In this document: positions 55,898 to 64,000 of the stretch, piece by piece
Layout: each line of letters begins with the position of its first letter
Position numbering within the stretch: position 1 is the stretch's first letter
Made by a program: the position numbers and the translations under genes
Source of the DNA: Verticillium longisporum
Lineage: Eukaryota; Ascomycota; Sordariomycetes; Glomerellales; Plectosphaerellaceae
DNA: 64,000 bases
Direction of reading: 5' to 3'
Assembly: GCA_019188255.1 (NCBI GenBank)
Contig: JAETXT010000004.1
Coordinates: 1,364,001 to 1,428,000 of the forward strand
Notes under the pieces: model-generated
The model's input: only the letters and a program-made list of their open reading frames with translations
What the model was told of the DNA's origin: nothing
The model's database searches: none

Positions 55898-58625
55898 GAT
55901 CTGGCCGATTACCTGTGCGGATAAAAGACCAATTGCCTGGGAGATAACTTTTGCACGAGCGCAAAGTCACAGACGCAACTTTTATTAATACCAGCCAACG
56001 GCTATGTATCTATTCACCGAGGTATTCTACCGCTGGGACAGATCGGGTATGCTGCAGCGGATTTGACTGCTGTGTAGAATGACCTCGGCATGGTAAGGAA
56101 ATGTGGGAGCGAACCTGCAGCGATATCATGTTGCTGCCACGTGCTGTGCATTGTTTCAGCAAAAGACTCGAAATCCAGATCTTTCGAATCAAACCGTAAT
56201 GTGTCGGGTATAACACGAGACCTGGTACAGGGCCCTTGCGGGGCGTGCAATGACGGTGAATCTCGTATGTGGACTGCCTTGACCACGGTGACGCCATAGG
56301 ATGTGGGTTACCAGATTCGTTACCGGAGAACGACGGTGCTTGAAATCATCAGAGGGTAAAGTTGTTCATTGCCAGTCACGATGTTTGAGCCTTCGATGCA
56401 TGTGTGCCCGGTTGGTTGGTGTGTGTGAGTGACTGATGCCTAACTTGGCTGACAAGGCATTCCGGGGCATGCTCGGTCAGGGCTGAGGGTGCCTCTGTGT
56501 TGTCTGTAATCTAGGCGCAGGCCAACGCACAAGTATGCAACCTTCTCGGCGATCACCCATGCGCCTTACTTCCGACGCTGGATGTGCAATGCTCTGCAGC
56601 GTAGCAAACAGTATGCCAGGGCGGTCTGTGTGAGGAGGCAGAGCTATTGGCTCCCAAATGAAGGGGCCTAACATGCGTGAGTGATGCATGCAGGGACGAC
56701 AATACGATAGCCTGGTTTGGACGGCCAGCAACTGGCGGATCTGTAGTGGTGGACAGTGGTGGACAGACAGATGGGAGACGCTGAAGCAGTCCATCGCAAT
56801 GGCAGTTGAATACTCTGACCGACTGGTGTTCATCCTGCAACGGCGGCCTGACCAGCCCTTCAAACAGCCATTTCAGTGAAGTGTCTCATATGCGCATCCA
56901 GATCCAATGTGCCTTGACCCCCCTGCTTGTTTGCAGACCACCTGGTAAACGGATAGGTGCTATCGATAACGATCCAGCCCTCGTTGATCAATCCTGATGC
57001 TCGGCGTTAGTAATGCAACATGGATTCGGATCGCAGGCTTCTCATCCTGTACTCACTTGCCAAGGTCGGCATCGGACAGCCATGGGGTCTTCCGTTAGGC
57101 CCGCGCCTAAACTCTGCACCTAACCAGGTAGGTAACCTGCAGGAGCTCACCGCTCGCCACAGGACATCTGAATTGATGTACGACACAACGTGATCTTGAC
57201 GTTACGGTAAAACATTCAGCACGCTCGCATAGCATTCTCGAATTAATGAGGATAAATCTGTACTCTGACGTTTTTTCTTTTTGCTTTAGTGAATTTTGCC
57301 ACGACGAGTGACGGATTTTGTTGCACCTTGTCAGGCTTGGACGGGGATGAGAGATTCGCGAACCCGGTTGAGACGCGAGGCGGGACGTCATCCCACTGTC
57401 TCTGTCAACGAGCTCCCAAGAGGGGCCAAGTCCTAGGTGGGAGGTGTCGCTGTTAACTAAGGGCGGGCCTCTGTCAGTTGGCCAGGGTCCCTTCCTAGGT
57501 AGGTACCTACCTTGCCTGCGCATTCGCTGCACCTTGTGGTGTCGCATTCAGCCGCGTGTTAGTGACTGCCCAGTCCCTGCGTGGCTGATAGGTACCTCAT
57601 CGAGAGCGAGGGCGACATATAGTGGAGAAGGTACTTCGAGGTCCACTCAGTCTCGCGCAATGCAGAGGTATCGCAAGTGGTCAACACATGAGCCAGCCTA
57701 AAAAGATACTTCCCTACACCAGCCATGTTTACGTGCCTTATCTGCTGTTCCCTTTTCCCCTTTGTTGACGACCTTCCCTGCAAGCGCAAGGCGCTCCTGC
57801 TTCCCATGTCATTCACCTGCTTCGAGTCCCAATCCACTTCACGTTCTCCCTCCTGCAACACCCCACGTTCTTGCAGCCATCGATACGAGTGCCCGGCATC
57901 CCAGCAGTATCTTCCTTGCGACATTGACCGAACAACGCAGGCACCCAACGCGCAAAAGTTACAGCCCAAGCATCTGGGCGCCCAAGCCATCAAACAACCA
58001 AGTGACTACACAACCAGGCGACCACATTGATGACCTGGCGCCAACAGTAGAGGTACGCATAAGGGTCACTCCCGCTTGCCTGTGCCGGCCTTGCCTTTCT
58101 GACACGCCATTGCAGCCCGTATACCCAGTCATCCCGCCCTCGCAGGCAACAGCCCGATCCCCGGTGTAACCCGCGCAACTGCCCGAAGCCGCACCCATAG
58201 CACCCATTTGCCGACACCGCGCTCACGTCACAGCCCACACAACTGATTTCAGCCTGTCAAGATTGATCTGTCACGCGGTCTACCCACCTCCGCCTCGTCA
58301 TCGCGCACCTGCTACCCCAGGTTTCTTGCGACCGAATCACACTTAGCGTCTGCCTTCCTTGGAAGACATCCTCCTGTGCCTTCACGCGTCCCCAGCGGCC
58401 TGTCACGATCCACGAGCACCATCAGCGATTCGTCACAACCCTAGCTCAAGAACTAAAGAGGGACTAGCCCTGTAGGATTTGACGCTGGTGTGCAGCTAAG
58501 GCACAAAATTTGCTAGCCTTACCGTTTCCTGCAGCGTGTCAAGGAACACATCACCTAGCCCGCTGTGCGATCCGCGAGACCCAATTAATTTCCAGGACGC
58601 CAGCAACCGCTGCAGGTAGCCAAAT
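55898..58625. other. Largest gene-poor region
   Basis: About 2.7 kb. The only coding-like stretch is a minus-strand frame at 56014..56286 (separate entry). GGTACC-family motifs lie near 57127..57137 and 57494..57511. From about 57720 the plus strand is C-rich and probably the promoter and leader of hapC. No rRNA or tRNA seen. Confidence 0.5.
56014..56286 (-). CDS. Possible coding exon or gene remnant, unknown
   Basis: Open minus-strand frame of about 90 codons, with protein-like composition: HIRDSPSLHAPQGPCTRSRV, LDFESFAETMHSTWQQHDIA, HFLTMPRSFYTAVKSAAAYP. There is no ATG at its start, and the frame is closed upstream by a stop at about 56305. It could be a terminal exon of an unseen spliced gene, a decayed fragment or chance. 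No family is recognised. Confidence 0.25.
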   Translation of the reverse strand: MVKAVHIRDSPSLHAPQGPCTRSRVIPDTLRFDSKDLDFESFAETMHSTWQQHDIAAGSLPHFLTMPRSFYTAVKSAAAYPICPSGRIPR

Positions 58626-58696
58626 ATGTCGGACTCCCCCAATCTGCTTCGAAGGATGTCGACCAAGGTGTACCGTCACCCGACGAGGAAGGACAA

Positions 58697-59661
58697 ATGA
58701 ACGACCCCCAAGACCCACACTCTGGCGGGCTCACCTATGAGTTTGAGGTAAAAGAGCAAGACAGGTGGTTGCCCATAGCCAATGGTAAGTCTTCTGTCCC
58801 TGGTCTCCACGCGGGATGTGTATAGCTCTGGACAACGCCAAACCAAGCATACCCATCTTTACTGCCTTCCGTAACTGTGAACGATCGATTCGAGTATCAC
58901 TCTTTTCGCCACTCTTTTGAGCCCTTGGCCGGCGTTCGGCTCATCCCACGAGTAGCAAGAGGCTAGCCAGCGGCTCACGTCGGACTTGCCCATGTCTCGC
59001 GATTCGCCTCTCCAACTGCCGGAAGCGCCGTGCATTTCTAGGAACGACGACGAGCGCTATGAGGAACTTGATGCTAACATTCGTAACTTTGCTCCAGCCG
59101 CCCGCATCATGAGGCACGCTCTCCCTGTGAATGCCCAAATTGCAATAGAGGCCGAAGAAAGCGTGCAAGCGTGTGGCAGTGAGTTCATCTCCTTCATCAC
59201 CAGCGAAGGTAAGTCCTGCTTCTCTACCAGTGGCATGTAAAACAGACGACTGACCGGTTACCCAGCTTCGGAGAAGTGTCACCAGGAGAAACGCAAGACA
59301 GTTAATGGCGAGGACATTTTGTTTGCCATGACATCGCTCGGCTTCGAGAATTATGCCGAGGCGCTCAAAATCTATCTCTCGAAATATCGCGAAGTAAGTT
59401 TCAACGTGTGTTCTCGCCGATTGGCGACGTGCTAATCGATAAAAGCAACAATCTCAGACGAACAGAGGCGAGGGTGGACAGGGTGCACGCCCTAACAGCG
59501 CCTATGGCGGCCAGCCTCCCACAGGTGCTGGCAGCTTCCAGGCTGAGGCTTCCGGTAACATTTTGGGCGCGCAACCCGGAGAAGGCGGTGCGGATGCCTC
59601 AAACTACATGTATCCTCCACAGTCCGGCCACAATGGTGCTGGAGCTGGCGAGGGCTACTAA
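58697..59661 (+). CDS. hapC: CCAAT-binding factor subunit HapC/Hap3 (NF-YB)
   Basis: Histone-fold subunit of the heteromeric CCAAT-binding complex, a regulator of respiration, iron and redox genes. Exons 58697..58784, 59098..59208, 59266..59393 and 59446..59661. The histone fold begins [15 protein letters not shown], joins to [20 protein letters not shown], then [40 protein letters not shown] and [15 protein letters not shown] Gly-rich tail follows. Exon 4 may instead start at 59458 (four residues shorter). ATG 58697 ([11 protein letters not shown]) is intact, but an upstream ATG at 58626 plus one extra C in the C5 run at 58636 would give the more typical MSDSPQSASKDVDQ N-terminus. Intron 1 is unusually long (313 nt). 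Unusual residues: IANAARIM where VARIM is usual, and VQACGSEF where MQECVSEF is usual. Confidence 0.9.
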
Positions 59662-60690
59662 GCTGTCTCTGTGTGGGGGTTTGTCAACGCTTGTGGACCA
59701 TGAAGTCGGGTAAAATCAGTCCGTGACATGTGTCTGGCTGTGTACAAGTGAAAGGGGCAGCGAATGCTATCATGAGATATGTGCAACAGGCGTGTTTGGA
59801 AGATAGAAGCCATTCAGTGTGATATGGCGATGTCAACAATTAGGGGCAGGGAGTCGCTCGGTTGTGACAGGCGTGGGGACGGATTTAACACACGTACATA
59901 TGCTGGCTGGAGTTCCTAATCATCAGACATGTCTAAACAGGTTCAGATGGCCCAGGTCGGGCATCACTCCCTCAGTCAAAACCTAGGCGCCTCGATTCGA
60001 CGGCATCTGATCACCTGCCAACGATATACCTTGCTCGGGCTATTCAGGGATGATTTTATCAGAGGCTGAGCAAATCACCAGTTTCGCACCTTGATATGGT
60101 AATCCCGCCCATCCAGCTAATCGACATGCATTAATGGCAAAATCCGTGGTAACCCCAATTTGTACTGATTTTTCAACTTGCTGGGGGGACGAGGGGGGCT
60201 TGGCTCTATTGGAGATTGCGACGGCAATGACTGCATGGGAAGAAGACGGCATATTTGGTTCAAACGAGTCCTGACCTGACACCGGCGGATAGAATGTGAA
60301 TGTCAGGGACAATGTAATCATCAAAGTCTTATCGATAAGTACGGCAACGAAAGGTGGGTCCAAACAGGAGCCGCCTTGACATCGAGTGGCCCGTGCCATG
60401 ATTTCGTCAGACCCTCGCCTTTCCTTCCCTCCTCCTTCCCCACCTGCAAGACGGGGGGCGTCCGAAGAAAACCGAAAAAAATCCCCAGACTTTCTTTCGG
60501 CGCCTTGCTCAAAGTGCACGAGAGGTCGTTCATTTGCCTTGCGCCAACCACACATTACCCTAATTGTACCACCCCGAATGAGCGACTCTCAGACTACCAC
60601 TTTTTTTATGGAAGATATCGGCCGTTTGCCCTCGATCCCTCGCTCCTCTCTCCAACCCGAGGGTCTGCACCCATCAGCCTAGCGTCTATC
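59662..60690. other. Intergenic region hapC / rrn3
   Basis: About 1 kb. A minus-strand frame of 171 codons (60040..60555) overlaps it but has no ATG start or motif. The 3' part (60420..60690) is pyrimidine-rich on the plus strand and is probably the rrn3 leader. Confidence 0.5.
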
Positions 60691-62775
60691 ATGCGACCTT
60701 TCACCTCCATCGTGAGGCAACGTGCCGGCGCTCCCTCCACATTAGCGACCCCTACGAAGGGTATCCTTCGACCACCCTCTATTCTCGGGCGCCGAAAGAG
60801 CGAACACGCTGGTCTCGATTCCGACCTGGCCGACCCACCATCGAGTCCCACGAAACGACGCAAGGTATTCATCGACGAGCTGAATAACAAGGTGATTGAG
60901 TTCGGTGATAGATCTCTCGACGAAGTCAACATGGAGGTCCGAAAAGCTTTGGAAGAACATCTCATGGGCGAGGATAGCGACTATGACAACCTGAAGGAGA
61001 TTTTCGCCAACGACAAGCGCAAGTCGCCGTCCGACTTGGGGAGTGACAGCGTCGTGAAGCCGCAAGAGCTCAAGCTATACATCTTAGCTTTGACGAATTG
61101 TGTGCCACTTCTCAAGAACCGAGCTTGTAACGGACTCGTGCGCAATTTTCTCCAAGTGTCATGGCTCGGTCGTGATGAGAACTTTTATAAGGTCTACCTC
61201 CAGCTCATGGCGGCATTGGTCAGCGCTCAGGGCTCCTACCTATCGATTGTTCTGTCCACCATGATGGAAAAGTTTTCACACTCCAGTTCAGCCGACTGGA
61301 GCATACCCGAGTACCCTTCAGTAACAAGAGAAGCCATGCGCGAGAGATTGCACGGCGCCTTGCGGTATCTTCTCAAGATGTTCCCGGCTGCAACACCAGT
61401 TCTACGAACACTGATCAGTGCCAAATTCCCTTTTGCCGACGATCCTCAACGAGCGCACGTCGCATCCGTTAAGAATCTCCTGGCGCGCAAGGAATACGCA
61501 AGGGACCTCGTTTTGGATAGTGGTGGTGATCTTATCCTGCATCGGCCGGTGGCTAGCGAGGTTCAGACGCTAGTCGATCTTGAAGATTTAGACGACGAAC
61601 TGACGGCGTCAGTCGCATACGCTCTGGGCAAGTCGTCAAATCCTGGGTCTTGGGAGGGTGATGAGATGGACCCGGGCGAAGACAAGGACGACGATGACGA
61701 CGACGACGAGTCTGTCGATAGTGACGATTCAGATGTTGATGATCAAGAGGCCAAGGCACGAACCGTCAAGAGCAATGTTGAGAAACTGGATGCCATCCTC
61801 GACACCCTCTTTGAGTATTACACCCCGCACTTTGCCGACCCTGACTCAGACGACGCTTATTACGAATATGCTCTACTGGTCCAGTCATTCGGCAAGTTTG
61901 TGTTGCCGACGTACAAGTCGAGACATACGCAGTTTTTGCTCTTCCACTTTGGGCAGCTCTCAGAAAGACTACGCGACACATTCGTGGGATCCTTGATGCA
62001 CATCTTCACCGAACAGAACCGACCAGCTTTCGTACGACAGGCCGCAGCCACATATCTAGCTGGTTTTGTGGCAAGGGGAGCTCATGTACCAGGAGACTTG
62101 GTTCGGACCATCTTCAATCTCTTACTGGCACGAATGAAGTCGTACAGGCTGAGGCACGATGCACAGTCACGAGGGCCCGATATGAAGCGACATCAAATAT
62201 ACTACTCGATGGCACAGGCCATATTGTACGTATACTGCTTCCGTTGGAAGGATCTGGTCGTTTCAGTACCAGAACACGTCGATCCGGAAGATGCATCGTC
62301 GTATCTGGGCCACGAACTTGAGTGGATCCACGGCCTCAAGGAAGAGCTTGCGAGCCACGTATACTGCAGGATGAACCCTCTCAAGATCTGCTCGCCAGCT
62401 ATAGAGGACGAGTTTGCCACCCCCGCCCACAAGCTGGGCCTGATGTACATCTTCCCCCGTCTCGCAGAGAACCAACGCCTCCGGCTCTCGCGGGTTGATT
62501 CTGATAGGTACGGCAACGCAGGTGCGATGCGTGTCACGGGCGGTGCGCAAGGGGAAGAGGCCCACCAACTGGATCCATACTTCCCTTTCGATCCCTACCA
62601 ACTGCCCGTCAGTAAACGTTGGGTCCATGGCGATTACGTGCAGTACGAGGCAGTGCCGGGGCTCAACATGACGGCGGAGAACGACAGCAGCGATGAAGAC
62701 GACGAGGATGACGAGCCGGATACGGATGTTGACGAAGATACGGCGACAGCCAGTGAAAACGAAGACGAGGACTGA
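60691..62775 (+). CDS. rrn3: RNA polymerase I transcription initiation factor Rrn3 (TIF-IA)
   Basis: Binds RNA polymerase I and makes it competent to initiate rDNA transcription, linking ribosome synthesis to growth signalling. Single exon, 694 aa from ATG 60691 (MRPFTSIVRQRAG). The frame is open further upstream, but without ATG. HEAT-repeat-like core: KPQELKLYILALTNCVPLLK, NRACNGLVRNFLQVSWLGRD, HGALRYLLKMFPAATPVLRT. The family loop is represented by an acidic stretch (DDDDDDDESVDSDDSDVDD, about residues 330-350), and conserved blocks follow: LDAILDTLFEYYTPHF, HIFTEQNRPAFVRQAAATYL, AGFVARGAHVP, AILYVYCFRWKDL. CRMNPLKICSPAIEDEFA is next, and the C-terminus is strongly acidic. Confidence 0.94.
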   Translation: MRPFTSIVRQRAGAPSTLATPTKGILRPPSILGRRKSEHAGLDSDLADPPSSPTKRRKVFIDELNNKVIEFGDRSLDEVNMEVRKALEEHLMGEDSDYDNLKEIFANDKRKSPSDLGSDSVVKPQELKLYILALTNCVPLLKNRACNGLVRNFLQVSWLGRDENFYKVYLQLMAALVSAQGSYLSIVLSTMMEKFSHSSSADWSIPEYPSVTREAMRERLHGALRYLLKMFPAATPVLRTLISAKFPFADDPQRAHVASVKNLLARKEYARDLVLDSGGDLILHRPVASEVQTLVDLEDLDDELTASVAYALGKSSNPGSWEGDEMDPGEDKDDDDDDDESVDSDDSDVDDQEAKARTVKSNVEKLDAILDTLFEYYTPHFADPDSDDAYYEYALLVQSFGKFVLPTYKSRHTQFLLFHFGQLSERLRDTFVGSLMHIFTEQNRPAFVRQAAATYLAGFVARGAHVPGDLVRTIFNLLLARMKSYRLRHDAQSRGPDMKRHQIYYSMAQAILYVYCFRWKDLVVSVPEHVDPEDASSYLGHELEWIHGLKEELASHVYCRMNPLKICSPAIEDEFATPAHKLGLMYIFPRLAENQRLRLSRVDSDRYGNAGAMRVTGGAQGEEAHQLDPYFPFDPYQLPVSKRWVHGDYVQYEAVPGLNMTAENDSSDEDDEDDEPDTDVDEDTATASENEDED

Positions 62776-64000
62776 GCGGTGACTTCAGTCAAGGGTTAGC
62801 GAATAAAATGAGGATGGGCGAGACAATTGCACCAGCACGGGCAGGCAGGCGTTGGGTGGACCCGTACACCAAACACAGGTCACTCGTTGTTCATGGCGTG
62901 GGCGACTGACAGACCCCCTTCCCAGCAAGGCGTTTCGGGGTTTGATGACTTGAGGCTATAGATGATGGAGCGTTGATTTGCAGCATATTCGGTCAAGATG
63001 GCGGCTTGTTTACTTGGTTGTTTAGGTTGGCATGTGGTCATTAGCGTACATTTGTCCGAGAAAGGTCTTTCATCACGATGAGTGCCGCCTTGGGACGGTG
63101 AAGTAACCGAGACTGTCGTGGCGCGAGAACAATGCGGCAAATAAGCCAGGTGCGTCTGCGTCTGCGACACGGGCTATGCCGACAATGTGTTGATTTGTTT
63201 TGGTGTGTTGTAGAAAAGGAATGTTGTGTGGAATGGTAGTGAAGAAGGGCCTCATCGTAATGAGCCCGTCGCGCGCGCCGTGACTCTCATGGTGTATTCC
63301 TTGGCATGGAGCCCAACCGAGGTTTGTGTGTTTTTGAACCTTCTGCGCGCTTGCAAGACCAAGCGAATCTGAAGCTATCTGGAGATTAAGCGACGGGGAG
63401 AAGCGAGATGGTCTTGTCACTGCAGGCGGCGGTCGTCGTCGTCTGTTTATGCGCTGTTAAGGCGATCCATCCGGGATGTCACAATCCCCTTTCTTATGGA
63501 CACCTCTTTGCAGTGTCAATAGCGGGGCGCAAGCGCGCAGAGTGATTGGGGAATCTCGGGGCTTGGCGAGCACAGACGGCAGCATGATTGGATAATGGAT
63601 GTTGGCGCAGCTACAGAAACGCGAACGCGAGGTCCAATGACGGGGCCGTGCACCGATCTCCACTGGGAAAATACGCCCATTCAGGTCCAGTTTGTTTCAA
63701 CTGTCGGGGGGAAAAGCCAGGGGCCACACTCGTCGGGATCGCAAGTGGAAAGATAGGGAAGATGGGGAGGAAGGGAAAGGGGATTCGAAAGGAACGCCGG
63801 CACTTCGAGCGCATGGCGGGACGCGCAGGAGTTGCTCCACGACGGAAGATGAGGTGGAGGGGGGGGGGAGTATGAGCAATTGTGGTTTCGTGGTTCGCGG
63901 TTCGCCATTTCAAGATTGAAGTTGGTTGCTAGCGCACCGTTGACAAGGGGGTAGAAGGGGGGGATGGACCAACCGCGTCGCTGGCGTACCTGCAGCAGCG
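62776..64000. other. Terminal region without recognised gene
   Basis: 1.2 kb downstream of rrn3 to the window end. Purine-rich plus strand (63700..63870). Overlapping frames of 60-115 codons on both strands show no motif or credible splice structure. A gene starting beyond the window could have its leader here. Confidence 0.5.

Noticed and set aside
57107..57547. Minus-strand frame of 146 codons
   Set aside because: Low protein-likeness, crosses a GGTACC repeat and has no motif.
60040..60555. Minus-strand frame of 171 codons upstream of rrn3
   Set aside because: Starts without ATG, composition is mixed and no domain is recognised. Chance frame in a GC-rich leader is more likely.

Overview
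The window is nuclear DNA of a filamentous ascomycete (Pezizomycotina, most likely Sordariomycetes). The evidence is short spliceosomal introns (mostly 50-110 nt, GT-AG with CTAAC/CTGAC-like branch sites), compact genes on both strands, fungus-specific families (HapC-type CCAAT-binding subunit, paxillin-like LIM protein, fungal AT-hook protein) and spacers rich in GGTACC/CCTAGG palindromes. There is no rRNA, convincing tRNA, CRISPR array or bacterial operon. Species was not determined.

Layout, left to right: APS kinase 3' end (+), V-ATPase subunit C (-), AT-hook protein (+, interrupted by an in-frame TAG), F-box protein (-, one-base frameshift), ESCRT-I Vps37 (-) with a 315-bp MITE-like inverted-repeat element just upstream, Nup84 (-), Cmc4 (-), SUMO (+), LIM protein (-), Cox19 (-), Dnm1 dynamin (+), PWI/SR splicing protein (-), proteasome chaperone Nas2 (+), Ran (+), homeobox protein (+), NAD kinase (-), exosome Rrp46 (-), PP2A activator PTPA (+, frameshift), secreted Ser/Thr-rich protein (-), proline/serine-rich protein (-), HAD hydrolase (+), small Cys-rich protein (+), TFIIF beta (-), elongin A (+), NEDD8 (-), prohibitin 2 (-, frameshift), prefoldin 2 (+), HapC (+), Rrn3 (+).

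Most genes are conserved housekeeping genes: mitochondrial biogenesis and shape (cox19, cmc4, phb2, dnm1), transcription (tfg2, elongin A, hapC, rrn3), RNA processing (PWI/SR, rrp46), ubiquitin-like modification and proteasome assembly (SUMO, NEDD8, nas2), and nuclear transport (ran, nup84). They share no pathway. Several pairs are divergent with short common promoters (cox19/dnm1, PWI/nas2, rrp46/PTPA, tfg2/elongin A, phb2/prefoldin 2). The least conserved proteins are the AT-hook, secreted and proline-rich ones.

The strongest oddity is technical or evolutionary. Three conserved coding regions (F-box, PTPA, PHB2) each need exactly one extra base to be read through, and the hapC 5' end probably does too. 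In three of the four the break sits at a 5-base homopolymer. Other points of note are the amber codon inside the AT-hook gene, the MITE, a probable GC-AG intron in nas2, an 11-nt first coding exon in the NEDD8 gene, and the dispersed GGTACC palindromes. I saw no sign of a novel multi-gene system, biosynthetic cluster, virus or selfish operon.
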